DNA of 64,000 nucleotides from Pelagibacterales bacterium SAG-MED41 (GCA_014653545.1 JACWEJ010000001.1:162014-226013); one strand, 5' to 3'; positions 1 to 9,754 are shown, counted from the first letter of the stretch. Notes: generated by a model from the sequence alone, not told the origin. Translations and numbers: made by a program.

Positions 1-35
1 AATATTTAAGATTATATACTAGAAATATAACGTTT

Positions 36-350
36 ATGGAAAAAAAATTAAATTTTACTAGTCAAGCTTTAAATCAAATAAATAAGATAACTATAGGTGA
101 TGATAAAAAATTTTTTAGGATCACAGTTCAAGGTGGCGGTTGTTCGGGTTTTAAATATAATTTTGGTTTTGATTCTAAGACAAACGATGATGATGTAATT
201 TTTGATAAAGCAATTATAGATAAATCTTCTCTTGAAATTATTTCAGGTTCAGAAGTTGATTTTAAAAGAGAAATGATCGGAGAGTCATTTGTTATTAATA
301 ATCCTAAAGCAACCGCTTCTTGTGGGTGTGGATTATCTTTTTCTGTTTAA
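36..350 (+). CDS. erpA: Iron-sulfur cluster insertion protein, ErpA/IscA (HesB) family
   Basis: A-type carrier that passes Fe-S clusters from the assembly scaffold to apo-enzymes in the cytoplasm. The 104-residue length is typical. The three conserved cysteines are visible: C36 in GGGCSGF and C96/C98 in the C-terminal SCGCG motif. The ATG at 36 starts directly at the family's usual N-terminus. The stop overlaps the xthA start by 1 bp (TAATG), so the two are probably co-transcribed. IscA, ErpA and SufA cannot be separated securely from sequence alone; the xthA neighbour favours ErpA, since the erpA-xthA pairing is common in alphaproteobacteria. The promoter region is cut by the window edge. 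Confidence 0.9.
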   Translation: MEKKLNFTSQALNQINKITIGDDKKFFRITVQGGGCSGFKYNFGFDSKTNDDDVIFDKAIIDKSSLEIISGSEVDFKREMIGESFVINNPKATASCGCGLSFSV

Positions 351-1129
351 TGAAAATTATCTCCTGGAACGTTAATTCAGTAAGAGCTAGATTAGAAAAT
401 ATCAAAAATTATATAAAAGACTCTTCACCGGATGTTCTATTGTTACAAGAAATTAAGACTCAAAATGAAAATTTCCCATCGGATGAATTCAAAAATTTAG
501 GCTATATTTCACATATCTTTGGGCAAAAAAGTTATAATGGCGTGGCAATTGTTTCAAAGTATAAATTAGATAAAGTGCAAACTGATTTTATCAAAGATGA
601 TTTAAAACAATCTCGGATAATTACAGGAGAATTAAAGATTAATTCTAAAAAAAAAATAGAATTAATAAATATTTATGTTCCTAATGGAAATCCAGTTGAC
701 ACAGAAAAATATGAATATAAAAAAAACTGGCTTAAAAAATTCATAAATAGTGTAAAAAAAAGAATTATTAAAAATCCAAACTTATTAATTGCAGGAGATT
801 TTAATATAATACCGGAGGAAGTAGATGTTCACGATTTTAAACGATACGAAAATGATGCCTTAGGAAGACTGGAAATAAGAAAAAAATTTAGAGAGTTAAT
901 CAATTTGGGTTTTAAAGATACATATAGATTAATTAATAAAAGAAGACAAGAATATACCTTTTGGGATTATTTTGCAGGATCTTGGCAGAAAAATTACGGA
1001 ATGAGAATTGATCACTTTTTATTATCAAATAGTTTAGTAGAGAATGTTAAGGCAATTAACATAAATAAGAAACCTAGATCTAAATTAAAACCTTCGGATC
1101 ATACACCTATAGAATTAATAATTAATTAG
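350..1129 (+). CDS. xthA: Exodeoxyribonuclease III
   Basis: AP endonuclease/3'-5' exonuclease of base-excision repair, in the endonuclease-exonuclease-phosphatase fold. Visible motifs are the N-terminal ISWNVNSVRAR, the metal-binding Glu of LLQEIKTQ (about residue 34), GDFNI in the middle and the C-terminal SDHTPI with the catalytic His. I chose the ATG at 350, giving 259 residues and the classical MKI-SWNVNS start. An in-frame ATG at 320 would add ten hydrophobic residues encoded inside erpA and is not credible. The 3' end overlaps convergent manC by 8 bp. Confidence 0.95.
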   Translation: MKIISWNVNSVRARLENIKNYIKDSSPDVLLLQEIKTQNENFPSDEFKNLGYISHIFGQKSYNGVAIVSKYKLDKVQTDFIKDDLKQSRIITGELKINSKKKIELINIYVPNGNPVDTEKYEYKKNWLKKFINSVKKRIIKNPNLLIAGDFNIIPEEVDVHDFKRYENDALGRLEIRKKFRELINLGFKDTYRLINKRRQEYTFWDYFAGSWQKNYGMRIDHFLLSNSLVENVKAININKKPRSKLKPSDHTPIELIIN

Positions 1130-2327
1130 CTCTTCCGTATACATCTTGGTATCTAATTATATCAGTCTCTTTTAAAATAGATCCAATTTGAGCTTCAATG
1201 ATTTTAACAGTTTTTTTCCCAGGATTTTCAATACGGTGTATTGAACCTAGAGGTATATAAATGTTTTCACCTGGTTTTAAATTGAACTTTTTTTTATTTA
1301 GCGTAATTTTAGGTTTACCTTGAGTAACAAGCCAATGTTCAGATCGATGAAAATGTTTTTGAAGGCTTAATATACCCTTTGATTTTACAGATATTTCTTT
1401 TATTAAAAAATTCCTACCGCTATATAAATTTGTATAATTACCCCAAGGCCTAAAGAAAATATTTTTTTTCTTCTTATATTTATTTTTAAGTTTGCTGTAA
1501 ATTTTACAGATTTCTTTCCAACTACCCAGATCAGACCATGGAATATTAAGTTTAATTGCATTGATGTTATTTGATTTTTCTAAAATGGCATAGTCAAAGG
1601 ATATAGTCTTACTTTTCTTGAAATCTTGTTTATTAAGATAGTAAACATTGTTCTTATATTTAGATTTAGAAACAGCTTCTAAGCAACTTTTATAAGTGGA
1701 ATTTTGGTATTTTTTAAAATTATTAATAATAGAAATTTTTCTTAGAAAAAACATACCAGAATTCCAATAGGCCTTTTTTTTAATTATTTTCTCAGCTTTA
1801 TATATATTTGGTTTTTCTATAAATTTTGTAACTTTATAAAATTTCTTTTTCCCTTTCTTTGATAAAAAGTATCCAAACTCACTTGAGGGGGTTAAAGGTT
1901 TAATGCCGAAAATAAAAATATTACTTTCATCTAAATATTTTTCATGAATCTTTATTGATTTATAAAATTGATTAATCTTATCAATAAAATGATCTGAGGA
2001 TAAGAAAACTAATGGTTGATCATAAGGTATATCTTTTATTAAGACGCTTGATAAAATAGCTGGAGCTGTATTCTTTTTAATTGGCTCAAGTATGATTTTA
2101 AATTTTTTAATCTTTTTTTCTTTTAGATGTTTTTTAACCTCCTTTAAATACTTTTTATTAGTACTAATAACAGGGCTATCAAACAATGGACTCTTAATTC
2201 TCTCTAACGTTTTCCCAAATAAGGTCCAGTTTCCAAAGTTTATAAATTGTTTGGCTTGATGATACTTTTGATTTGGCCAAAGTCTTGTCCCGGAGCCACC
2301 ACATAAAATGACTGGTCTTATTTTCAT
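1122..2327 (-). CDS. manC: Mannose-1-phosphate guanylyltransferase / mannose-6-phosphate isomerase
   Basis: Makes GDP-mannose for surface polysaccharide. The N-terminal nucleotidyltransferase domain shows the GGSGTRLWP signature (residues 10-18), and EKP occurs in FIEKPNIYKAEKI. The C-terminal cupin-type isomerase domain is recognisable from HRSEHWLVTQGKPKITLN and the IPLGSIHRIENPG stretch. At 401 residues it is shorter than the usual 460-480, consistent with trimming rather than truncation because both domain signatures are present. It overlaps ilvD upstream by 1 bp and convergent xthA by 8 bp. Whether the isomerase half is active cannot be judged from sequence. Confidence 0.88.
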   Translation of the reverse strand: MKIRPVILCGGSGTRLWPNQKYHQAKQFINFGNWTLFGKTLERIKSPLFDSPVISTNKKYLKEVKKHLKEKKIKKFKIILEPIKKNTAPAILSSVLIKDIPYDQPLVFLSSDHFIDKINQFYKSIKIHEKYLDESNIFIFGIKPLTPSSEFGYFLSKKGKKKFYKVTKFIEKPNIYKAEKIIKKKAYWNSGMFFLRKISIINNFKKYQNSTYKSCLEAVSKSKYKNNVYYLNKQDFKKSKTISFDYAILEKSNNINAIKLNIPWSDLGSWKEICKIYSKLKNKYKKKKNIFFRPWGNYTNLYSGRNFLIKEISVKSKGILSLQKHFHRSEHWLVTQGKPKITLNKKKFNLKPGENIYIPLGSIHRIENPGKKTVKIIEAQIGSILKETDIIRYQDVYGRAN

Positions 2328-4045
2328 TAAATTTTTGAGTATTCTTTAACTTCTTTTTTTTTGCCAGGATGTGTTGGTGCGCCTAAGTACGCTGGGCCAA
2401 CAGTTTGAGCATATTTCCATATTGTTCCAGATCCAAAACTTGATTTTTTTTCTTTCCATTTCTTTCTTCTAGATTTTAGTTGGGTGCTAGTTAATCTGAC
2501 GTTAATAGTTCCTTTTTTTGCATCGATATCTATAATATCACCATTCTTTAATAGTGCTATTGGTCCACCAACAGCTGCTTCTGGTCCTACATGACCAACA
2601 CAAAAACCTCTCGTAGCTCCAGAGAATCTTCCATCAGTAATTAAAGCAACTTTTTCTCCCTTTCCTTGCCCATAAATCGCTCCAGTAGTTGAAAGCATTT
2701 CTCGCATACCAGGGCCTCCCTTAGGGCCTTCATATCTAATTATTATGATATCACCATCCTTGTATTTCTTTGTTTGAACAGCATTCATAGCATCTTCTTC
2801 ATTGTCAAAACATCTTGCTTTACCAGTAAATTGTAATTTCTTTAATCCTGCAATTTTTACAATCGCACCTTCCGGAGCGAGATTACCCTTTAAACCGACA
2901 ACTCCCCCATCTGGAGAAAGTGGATTGTTATACTCTCTTAAAACTTTTTGATTTGTATTAAATTTAATATTTTTTAAATTTTCTTTCATTGTTTTGCCGG
3001 TTACAGTAATGCATTCACCGTGGATGTAACCACCTTCAAACAAAGTTTTTAACAACATAGGTACGCCACCGGCTTCCCACATATCTTTTGCTACGTATTT
3101 TCCTCCTGGCTTTAAATCAGCTAGATAAGGAGTTTTTTTAAAAATTTTTGCAACGTCCATTAAATCAAATTTTATTCCTGTCTCATTAGCCAATGCAGGA
3201 AGGTGAAGAGCTGCGTTTGTCGATCCACCAGTAGCCGCTACAATTGTAGCTGCATTTTCCAAAGCTTTTTTTGTAACAATATCTCTAGGTTTAATATTTT
3301 TATCTAATAAGTTCATGACTGTTTTACCACTCTCAAAAGCGTATTTATCTCTCTCTTCATATGGAGCAGGAGTCCCAGCCGAGTAAGGCAAAGCAAGACC
3401 AATTGCTTCAGATACGCAAGCCATGGTATTTGCGGTAAACTGACCTCCGCAAGCTCCAGCACTTGGGCAAGCAACTAATTCTAATTGTCTTAATTCCTCT
3501 GATGACATTGACCCAGAAGAATGTTTACCTACAGCTTCGAATACATCAACGACAGTTACATCTTTTCCTCTAAATCTTCCTGGTAAAATTGAGCCACCAT
3601 AGATAAAAACACTTGGTACATTAAGTCTTAACATTGACATCATCAAACCTGGTAAAGATTTATCACATCCTGCAATTCCAACTAAAGCATCATAACAATG
3701 ACCTCTAACTGTTAGTTCAGCTGAATCTGCAATAATTTCTCTTGAAATTAAAGAAGATTTCATTCCTTCATGACCCATAGCTATTCCATCTGTAACGGTA
3801 ATTGTACAAAATTCTCTTGGCGTACCTCCTGATTGTTTTACACCTTTCTTTACTGATTGAGCTTGTCTCATTAATGCTGTGTTGCAAGGTGCTGCTTCGT
3901 TCCATGTAGAAACAACACCAACAAATGGTTTGGCAACATCTTGTTCTGTTTCACCCATGGCATAATAAAAAGATCTATGAGGTGCTCTATCAGGGCCTAA
4001 AGAAGTATGACGACTTGGTAATTTTTTTTTATTATATTTTGTCAT
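2327..4045 (-). CDS. ilvD: Dihydroxy-acid dehydratase
   Basis: Fe-S dehydratase that converts dihydroxy-isovalerate and dihydroxy-methylvalerate to the 2-keto acids of valine and isoleucine synthesis. The 572 residues match the family. Visible are the cysteine-containing [11 protein letters not shown] and [18 protein letters not shown] motifs (cluster ligands), the [12 protein letters not shown] stretch and the C-terminal [11 protein letters not shown] signature. The Fe-S cofactor links it to the erpA-like carrier nearby. It ends in a 1-bp overlap with manC. Its start lies directly next to the stop of valS, so valS-ilvD-manC looks like one transcript. Confidence 0.96.
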   Translation of the reverse strand: MTKYNKKKLPSRHTSLGPDRAPHRSFYYAMGETEQDVAKPFVGVVSTWNEAAPCNTALMRQAQSVKKGVKQSGGTPREFCTITVTDGIAMGHEGMKSSLISREIIADSAELTVRGHCYDALVGIAGCDKSLPGLMMSMLRLNVPSVFIYGGSILPGRFRGKDVTVVDVFEAVGKHSSGSMSSEELRQLELVACPSAGACGGQFTANTMACVSEAIGLALPYSAGTPAPYEERDKYAFESGKTVMNLLDKNIKPRDIVTKKALENAATIVAATGGSTNAALHLPALANETGIKFDLMDVAKIFKKTPYLADLKPGGKYVAKDMWEAGGVPMLLKTLFEGGYIHGECITVTGKTMKENLKNIKFNTNQKVLREYNNPLSPDGGVVGLKGNLAPEGAIVKIAGLKKLQFTGKARCFDNEEDAMNAVQTKKYKDGDIIIIRYEGPKGGPGMREMLSTTGAIYGQGKGEKVALITDGRFSGATRGFCVGHVGPEAAVGGPIALLKNGDIIDIDAKKGTINVRLTSTQLKSRRKKWKEKKSSFGSGTIWKYAQTVGPAYLGAPTHPGKKKEVKEYSKI

Positions 4046-6691
4046 TTAATTTATACTCGATACAATACTTCTTAATTTATTATCTTCAACTGTTAATTCC
4101 TTCAGCAATTTTTTATCATTTTGAACTATGTCTTTTGGAGCATTTCTTAAATAGGCTTTGTTATTTAATTTATTTTTAAGAGAATTTATTTGCTTATCTA
4201 ACTTATCAATTTTTACAGTGATTCTTTCCTTTTGAGAAATTAGATCTATATCTTCATTAAATTTTAAAGATATTTTTTCATTCATTGATAATATTTGAAC
4301 AGTATTGTTATCAGATATTTTAAACTTAGATATATCATTAATTCTTCCAACTTGTTTGGATAATTTAAAATTCCTTTTTAATATGGATTCCAATTTTGAA
4401 GATTTTTCATTAAAAAAAACATCACAATATAATTTGGGTGTAATTTTTAATTCTGCTTTTGTAGATCGGATGCTAGAGATAAATTCGATTAGCCTATTTA
4501 TGCTATCATGATTTTTATTAAATTTAGTGATAGGTTTATATTTTGGCCATTGCGATAAAATTAAATTTGTTTTAAAGATTTTCTTATAATTATTCTTAGC
4601 CCAAACTGACTCTGTGAAAAAAGGCATGAAAGGATGTAGCATCTTTAGTATATTCGCCATAATAAAAGAAGCAAATAGTTTTGACTCACTTAATTCTGTG
4701 TTTTGTTTAGAATTTAAAATAGGCTTTAGAAATTCTAAATACCAATCACAATAAGAATGCCAAACAAACTTGTAAATATGCTTTGCTGCCTCATCAAACC
4801 TAAATTTCTCAAGATTTTTCGCAACCAAATTTTGTGTTTCAATATATTCATTATAAAGCCATTGATTTATTGGTAATTTAATAGACTTGGGATTAATATT
4901 CTTTTTCAACTTACATTTATTAAGGTTTAAAAAGTTATTGGCACTCCATATTTTTGTTATGAAATTTCTATTTCCTGTAACTCTGTCCTTAGAAAGCTTT
5001 ACATCTCTCCCTGGTGAAGCCATAGAAATTAATGTAAATCTCAAACTATCAGCTCCATATTCTTTAATTAATTCTAACGGGTCAATTACATTGCCTTTTG
5101 ATTTAGACATTTTTTGACCTTTTTCATCCCTTACCAAAGCATGTACATATACTTTATTAAAAGGAGTATTTTTATTAAAATAGTTACCCATCATAAGCAT
5201 ACGCGCTACCCAAAAAAATATAATATCAAATCCAGTCACAAGAACAGATGTGGGATAAAATTTAGATAGCTCTCTAGTTTTTTTAGGCCATCCTAAAGTT
5301 GCAAACGGCCAGAGAGCAGAAGAAAACCAAGTATCTAAAACATCAGTTTCTTGTCTTAAATCAAATTTTTTCTTATTTTTTTTCTTAGCTAACTTAAGTG
5401 CTTCTGGTTTATTTTCAGCAACAAAAATATTATTATAATTGTCATACCATGCTGGTATTCTATGTCCCCACCAAATTTGACGGGAGATACACCAAGGTTC
5501 AATTTTTTTCATCCATTGAAAAAAAATTTTTGTCCAATTATTAGGATAGAAAGTTGTTTTTCCTTCACTAACAATTTTAATAGGTTTTTTTGCCAACTTT
5601 TTTGCATCAACAAACCACTGTTCAGTAAGCAAAGGCTCAATAATAGTATTTGATCTATCGCCATATGGAACTTTATTTTTAATAGATTCAATTTTTGAAA
5701 GATAACCCTTTTCTTTCAATTTTTTAATTAATAATTTTCTTGCATCAAATCTATCTAGTCCAATAAATTCTTCAATACCATTTTTATTTATAGAGCCATT
5801 TTTTTCAAAAATATTTATTATCATCAGATTGTTTCTTTTGCCTACATCATAATCGTTAAAATCATGTGCAGGTGTAATTTTAACTGCTCCAGATCCTTGT
5901 TCTGGATCAGCATAATGATCAGTTATAATTTTTATATTTCTATTAACTAATGGAATAACAACATTTCTTCCAATTAATGATTTATATCTTTCATCCTTTG
6001 GATTAACAGCAATTGCTGTATCACCCATCATGGTTTCAGGTCTTGTAGTTGCTATTGTTATTTTTTTATCAGAATTTTCAATAGGATAATCAATATAGTA
6101 TAATTGAGACTGAACATCTCTTTGATCTACCTCTAAATCAGATATAGCGGTTTTTAATTGCGTATCCCAATTTACGAGTTTTTTATCCTTATAAATTAAT
6201 TTATTATTGTAAAGATTAACAAAAACTTTTATTACAGCTTTTGATAAATCTTTGTCCATTGTAAATCTAATTCTTGACCAATCACATGAACAACCAAGTT
6301 TTTTAAGTTGATCAATTATAATACCGCCTGACTCGTCTTTCCAACTCCAAATCCGTTTGATAAATGATTCTCTTCCTAACTTATTTTTATCTAAATTTTC
6401 CTTAATTAAATTTTGTTCAACAATGGCTTGGGTTGCTATGCCAGCATGATCCGTTCCTGGTTGCCAAAGAGTTTCAAAACCTTTCATTCTTTTGAACCTG
6501 ACTATAACATCTTGAATACTATTATTTAAAGCGTGTCCCATATGTAGCCTTCCTGTTATATTTGGAGGAGGTATTACAACTGAAAATTTTTTATTTAATT
6601 TACCTTTCTTGGGTTTAAAAAAATTATTTTTAATCCAATAATCTGAGATTTTTTTTTCTTCTACAGTGTGGTTATATTTCTTAAATTCCAT
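4046..6691 (-). CDS. valS: Valyl-tRNA synthetase
   Basis: Class I aminoacyl-tRNA synthetase of 881 residues. The HIGH motif is HMGH (residues 50-53, inside PPPNITGRLHMGH). The KMSKS motif is present as GQKMSKSKGNVIDP around residue 530. The editing domain carries TTRPETMMGDTAIAVNP, typical of ValRS, and the C-terminus has the charged coiled-coil arm found in bacterial ValRS. The gene heads a probable valS-ilvD-manC unit. 114 bp separate its start from the tRNA-Cys gene transcribed the other way. Confidence 0.97.
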   Translation of the reverse strand: MEFKKYNHTVEEKKISDYWIKNNFFKPKKGKLNKKFSVVIPPPNITGRLHMGHALNNSIQDVIVRFKRMKGFETLWQPGTDHAGIATQAIVEQNLIKENLDKNKLGRESFIKRIWSWKDESGGIIIDQLKKLGCSCDWSRIRFTMDKDLSKAVIKVFVNLYNNKLIYKDKKLVNWDTQLKTAISDLEVDQRDVQSQLYYIDYPIENSDKKITIATTRPETMMGDTAIAVNPKDERYKSLIGRNVVIPLVNRNIKIITDHYADPEQGSGAVKITPAHDFNDYDVGKRNNLMIINIFEKNGSINKNGIEEFIGLDRFDARKLLIKKLKEKGYLSKIESIKNKVPYGDRSNTIIEPLLTEQWFVDAKKLAKKPIKIVSEGKTTFYPNNWTKIFFQWMKKIEPWCISRQIWWGHRIPAWYDNYNNIFVAENKPEALKLAKKKNKKKFDLRQETDVLDTWFSSALWPFATLGWPKKTRELSKFYPTSVLVTGFDIIFFWVARMLMMGNYFNKNTPFNKVYVHALVRDEKGQKMSKSKGNVIDPLELIKEYGADSLRFTLISMASPGRDVKLSKDRVTGNRNFITKIWSANNFLNLNKCKLKKNINPKSIKLPINQWLYNEYIETQNLVAKNLEKFRFDEAAKHIYKFVWHSYCDWYLEFLKPILNSKQNTELSESKLFASFIMANILKMLHPFMPFFTESVWAKNNYKKIFKTNLILSQWPKYKPITKFNKNHDSINRLIEFISSIRSTKAELKITPKLYCDVFFNEKSSKLESILKRNFKLSKQVGRINDISKFKISDNNTVQILSMNEKISLKFNEDIDLISQKERITVKIDKLDKQINSLKNKLNNKAYLRNAPKDIVQNDKKLLKELTVEDNKLRSIVSSIN

Positions 6692-6805
6692 ATTTTCTGA
6701 TTAATGTTTAATTTACTTTATATCAATAAGGCTACAACCCTAAATAGTTAGATTTTTCTTTATTAAAATAAGTAAATGCTTTAATAGATTATTATTATCT
6801 AAATT

Positions 6806-6879
6806 GGCCACGTGGCGGAATGGTTACGCAGAGGATTGCAAATCCTTTTATCCCAGTTCGATTCTGGGCGTGGCCTCCA
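6806..6879 (+). tRNA. tRNA-Cys (anticodon GCA)
   Basis: Complete cloverleaf of 74 nt. The acceptor stem GGCCACG pairs with CGTGGCC, the anticodon loop around GATTGCAAATC has anticodon GCA, the T-arm CCCAG-TTCGATT-CTGGG is intact, the discriminator is U and CCA is encoded. Positions 6835-6879 recur in imperfect form at 11977-12021, making this the likely attachment site of the accessory island that follows. Confidence 0.96.
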
Positions 6880-6957
6880 GAGATAATCGTTGATAAATAA
6901 CACTTTGGAGTCAAAATCACTTCGACTCAAATTGAACATAAACTTTAAATGTACACC

Positions 6958-6977
6958 AAGGACTGGTCTAGGGACTG
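6958..6977 (+). repeat. 20-bp direct repeat, left copy
   Basis: The 20-mer aaggactggtctagggactg occurs here and again, identical, at 11832-11851. It holds two GGACTG-type half-units (ggactg-gtcta-gggactg). Its GC-rich composition contrasts with the AT-rich surroundings. It lies 78 bp inside the tRNA-Cys edge of the island and may be a recombinase binding site or an internal att remnant. Confidence 0.8.
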
Positions 6978-7102
6978 TAATCCAATTTTGTTCCATTTAT
7001 TACTTCATAATAAGAAAACTGGCTAATCTAACGCCCCTACTTACTATCTTACTTTTCAAAATTTATATTGCTTACAACCTTGGAAAAATGATAGCTTTTT
7101 TT

Positions 7103-7318
7103 ATGACTAAAAATATTAAGGCATCAATTTTTTTTGCAGCATTCGTATTGACAATTTTGCTTACGTACTTAATTAAACCTGCATACGCTGTAACGTGTTT
7201 TAAAAAAGGAGAGTACACTTCTGGATTCAACAAAATTTGTATATATAATTGTTTAGGTTCTGATAAAGCGATAACAATTAAAAACACACAGCTTTGTCCA
7301 TTAAGTATACAAGATTAA
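7103..7318 (+). CDS. Small exported cysteine-containing protein, function unknown
   Basis: I do not recognise this protein. The ATG at 7103 gives 71 residues: a short charged start (MTKNIK), a hydrophobic stretch (ASIFFAAFVLTILLTYLI) and a plausible signal-peptidase site after PAYA. The mature peptide is about 42 residues with four cysteines (VTC, KIC, YNC, QLC), suggesting two disulfides in the periplasm. An ATG at 7088 (MIAFF) is an alternative start. Reading the frame open back to 6890 would include the tRNA-proximal repeat and is unlikely. It is the first gene after the island's left repeat and the only plus-strand gene in the island. Confidence 0.55.
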   Translation: MTKNIKASIFFAAFVLTILLTYLIKPAYAVTCFKKGEYTSGFNKICIYNCLGSDKAITIKNTQLCPLSIQD

Positions 7319-7386
7319 ACATACTAGGTTCAAGGCAACTGGCAAAGTCCTCTTTGTTTAATGAAAACTAACTGGCCTAATCATAA

Positions 7387-8454
7387 TTAACAATCTCCAG
7401 GAACTTGGGGGTGACTTAAAAATTTTTTACTTAGATAGATCATACCATCATAATCTCGAATTCTTTTATAATTTTCTATAGCATCAAGGTAACTACTGAA
7501 ATGTTGAAGCGAATACTTTACATAACATCTGGCAACTCTTTGACGTAATTTTGTTGCTTCAACGTACATTTCTTGTATCCTTCGTTCTTCAGCTTTTCTT
7601 TGATTTTCTTCCATCTCTCTTTCAATTTCTTGTTTTGCTAATTCTTTATTATCGTCCCAAAATCTTTGTGATTTTCCTTCTGCGTCATAATAAAGACCTT
7701 TGCCATGAGGCTGCCAATTTTTAATCTCTCCTTGATACGTTTGCCCATCATCTTTTGTTATTAAACCTTTTTCTAAAGTCCAACTTGTCCAATTACCTTC
7801 ATACGATATATTGTGTTTGGTGAAAATAATTTTCCCTTTTCCATTTGGAGTATCGTTTTTAAATTTTGCTTTAAGTATATATGGAGTGTTTGAGTTATTT
7901 TCAGTAAAAACTCCGTCTCCATGATATTGAAAATTTGAATTAAATCCACCTTCATATTTATAATTAACAATACCCTTGCTATAAGTTTTTATTCCTTTTT
8001 TTATTTTACCTTGATTAAATTTTCCTGAAAATTTTGTTGAATCTGTATCTTTATAATCTTTAAATGTAAGTTCACCGTAGCCATGCTCCAAACCCTCTTT
8101 CCAACCACCTATATATATAAAAGCAGGTGTAGTTAAAGTACCTTGACCATGATAATAATCATTTTTAAAATTTCCCTCGTACTCTTCATCGTCCCAATCG
8201 GGTGAATTAAAAGAGTAAAATTTCGCTTTTCCATAACCGTGTGACAAACCCGGTTGTTTACCGAATTCACCTTCATAATCTGATAAATATTTTAAACCAT
8301 CTTCTTCTTCATATTGTTTGCCTATATATTTACCATAGCAATTAGTATAATTCTCGTGGTCTTCGCCTTCGCAAGGAGGTAAATTACTATTTGCAGACAA
8401 GTTATAGTTATTTAAAAAAAATAAAGATAAAAATAATAATAATACTTTTTTCAT
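7387..8454 (-). CDS. Exported MORN-repeat protein
   Basis: 355 residues with an N-terminal signal peptide (MKKVLLLFLSLFFLNNYNLSA). About eight MORN-type repeats follow, such as YEGEFGKQPGLSHGYGKA, YEGNFKNDYYHGQGTL, YIGGWKEGLEHGYGEL and YQGEIKNWQPHGKGLY, covering roughly residues 60-260. The C-terminus is a charged helical region (EIEREMEENQRKAEERRIQEMYVEATKLRQRV). MORN repeats usually bind membranes, lipid or protein partners; no enzymatic motif is seen. It is the last gene of the minus-strand island cluster, 3 bp after the preceding small gene. The periplasmic location is inferred from the signal peptide. Confidence 0.75.
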   Translation of the reverse strand: MKKVLLLFLSLFFLNNYNLSANSNLPPCEGEDHENYTNCYGKYIGKQYEEEDGLKYLSDYEGEFGKQPGLSHGYGKAKFYSFNSPDWDDEEYEGNFKNDYYHGQGTLTTPAFIYIGGWKEGLEHGYGELTFKDYKDTDSTKFSGKFNQGKIKKGIKTYSKGIVNYKYEGGFNSNFQYHGDGVFTENNSNTPYILKAKFKNDTPNGKGKIIFTKHNISYEGNWTSWTLEKGLITKDDGQTYQGEIKNWQPHGKGLYYDAEGKSQRFWDDNKELAKQEIEREMEENQRKAEERRIQEMYVEATKLRQRVARCYVKYSLQHFSSYLDAIENYKRIRDYDGMIYLSKKFLSHPQVPGDC

Positions 8455-8457
8455 TGT

Positions 8458-8760
8458 TCATCTTAATAAAAATTGTGGACATTGCAAATGTGGGGCCACA
8501 GGCATTTCTTCTCCGTTTTCATACTGACAATGTCTTAAAACAGTATTAAATTCTCGATTATAATAAACTGGATCCCCTGTTAAATAAACTTTATTAACCG
8601 TAGTTTTTTTTGATCCTGATCCACTTCCATTATCGTCACCACTAGAACACCAAGCGAGTATAAAAAAAAGTCCAAAAAGGTACAAAAAAATTTTACCCAT
8701 GCTCCAGGGTTTGCTTTTGTTGAGAGGTAGTTTTAATTTAGTTTTTCTTTTTTTTGCCAT
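8458..8760 (-). CDS. Small membrane-anchored protein, unknown
   Basis: I do not recognise this 100-residue protein. It has a strongly basic N-terminus (MAKKRKTKLKLPLNKSKPW), one transmembrane segment (MGKIFLYLFGLFFILAWC) and a Gly/Ser linker (SSGDDNGSGSGS). A short outer domain follows with two cysteines (RHCQYENGEEMPVAPHLQCPQF). The basic flank predicts the N-terminus inside and the C-terminal domain in the periplasm. It sits 3 bp upstream of the MORN gene in the same direction, so the two are probably translated from one message. Confidence 0.5.
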   Translation of the reverse strand: MAKKRKTKLKLPLNKSKPWSMGKIFLYLFGLFFILAWCSSGDDNGSGSGSKKTTVNKVYLTGDPVYYNREFNTVLRHCQYENGEEMPVAPHLQCPQFLLR

Positions 8761-8806
8761 AAATTATCTTATTAAAGGACTTTCTTTTTTTCAATAATTT
8801 TATATC

Positions 8807-9457
8807 TTAATTTTGCTCTAATATTTTACATGGATTAGAATACCAGCCAGAAACTAGTCTGCCATCTCCCAACATCCAAAGTTCATCGTTTTTAAAATAA
8901 GGTTCGCTAGCAGTTTTAATATTTTCCATTACAATTTTTTTTCCCCAGCTCAAAATTTTTCTGTTTTGAATTGATTTTTGTGGAAATTGTTCCACCCAAA
9001 CCTCGGACCTTGCATTCATTTTCTGTTTATCTAGATACCAATAGCTATACATCTGGCCATAGCTACCACCATCTCCACCACAATCATACTCTATGTAAGA
9101 AAATTTACTATAATTTTTAGCAGTTAAATCTTTACCGAAACTAAAAATAAAATATACTCCAATTAAAATTCCTACTATTGGCAGTAGCGCTTTCTTTGGG
9201 TTTTTTTTCCAATCCTTCTCAATTTTTTTTAATTTAACATCCCAGTCTTTATTCAAATTTTTCATTTTCTTATCCCACGCTTTATTATTAAATTTTTTAT
9301 CTATTTTTGAACTGAAAAGATCGATTTTTTTAACTAGTGCATAAGTAATTAAAGATATCCAAATAATAAGAAGCGTTGGTTCAATTATTGAAGTGATAAC
9401 AATAATTAACCAAGATAATGTTTTTTTCTTTTGATAAAAGTCAAAAATTTGTTTCAT
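8807..9457 (-). CDS. Membrane protein with Lys/Trp-rich helical linker, unknown
   Basis: 216 residues, not recognised. One or two hydrophobic segments lie near the N-terminus (LSWLIIVITSIIEPTLLIIWISLITYALV). A charged segment with recurring WDxKxK/KDW units comes next (NNKAWDKKMKNLNKDWDVKLKKIEKDW), then another membrane span (ALLPIVGILIGVYFIFSFG). The C-terminal domain of about 80 residues is aromatic-rich (GGDGGSYGQMYSYWYLDKQ; MLGDGRLVSGWYSNPCKILEQN). It belongs to the minus-strand island cluster, 46 bp before the next small gene and 6 bp after the preceding lipoprotein gene. Confidence 0.5.
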   Translation of the reverse strand: MKQIFDFYQKKKTLSWLIIVITSIIEPTLLIIWISLITYALVKKIDLFSSKIDKKFNNKAWDKKMKNLNKDWDVKLKKIEKDWKKNPKKALLPIVGILIGVYFIFSFGKDLTAKNYSKFSYIEYDCGGDGGSYGQMYSYWYLDKQKMNARSEVWVEQFPQKSIQNRKILSWGKKIVMENIKTASEPYFKNDELWMLGDGRLVSGWYSNPCKILEQN

Positions 9458-9463
9458 GCTATA

Positions 9464-9754
9464 TTAATCTTTAATAAAAATATAATTTTCGTTTAAATAA
9501 TCGCATTTGTAAACTTTATTTTTATATTTTATTTTATTTTTAAAAGTGTGGTATTGAATTTCCTGACAATTCTTAAAGAATTTAGGGTGTCTTTTCTTAG
9601 TAATTTTCCATGTTTTTTCTTCATCGCATATTAAAATTTCTTTTTTTTCGTCTTGAAATTGACATGCTTCATCTAATTTAACTTTAACCTGATTTTTAGA
9701 ACAAGAAATAATGAAAAGGAATACTATTAAAAGTATATTTTTATACTCGATCAA
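9464..9754 (-). CDS. Small putative lipoprotein, unknown
   Basis: The frame is open from an ATG at 9787 (107 residues), but that start would overlap the preceding lipoprotein gene by 47 bp. A TTG at 9754 gives MIEYKNILLIVFLFIISCSKNQ, a compact lipoprotein signal with the lipobox Cys in IISC and only a 14-bp overlap, so I prefer it. The mature part is about 78 residues, has several cysteines (ACQF, ICDE, NCQE, KCDY) and ends in NYIFIKD. No family recognised; it is probably a lipidated envelope protein. Confidence 0.5.
   Translation of the reverse strand: MIEYKNILLIVFLFIISCSKNQVKVKLDEACQFQDEKKEILICDEEKTWKITKKRHPKFFKNCQEIQYHTFKNKIKYKNKVYKCDYLNENYIFIKD

Noticed and set aside
320-349. Upstream start for xthA
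   Set aside because: It would add ten hydrophobic residues encoded inside erpA. The ATG at 350 gives the canonical MKI-SWNVNS start.
6799-6996. 65-residue minus-strand frame reading through tRNA-Cys
   Set aside because: It is the antisense of the tRNA and the left 20-bp repeat. Such tRNA-antisense frames (PRPESNW...NHSATWP) are familiar false proteins.
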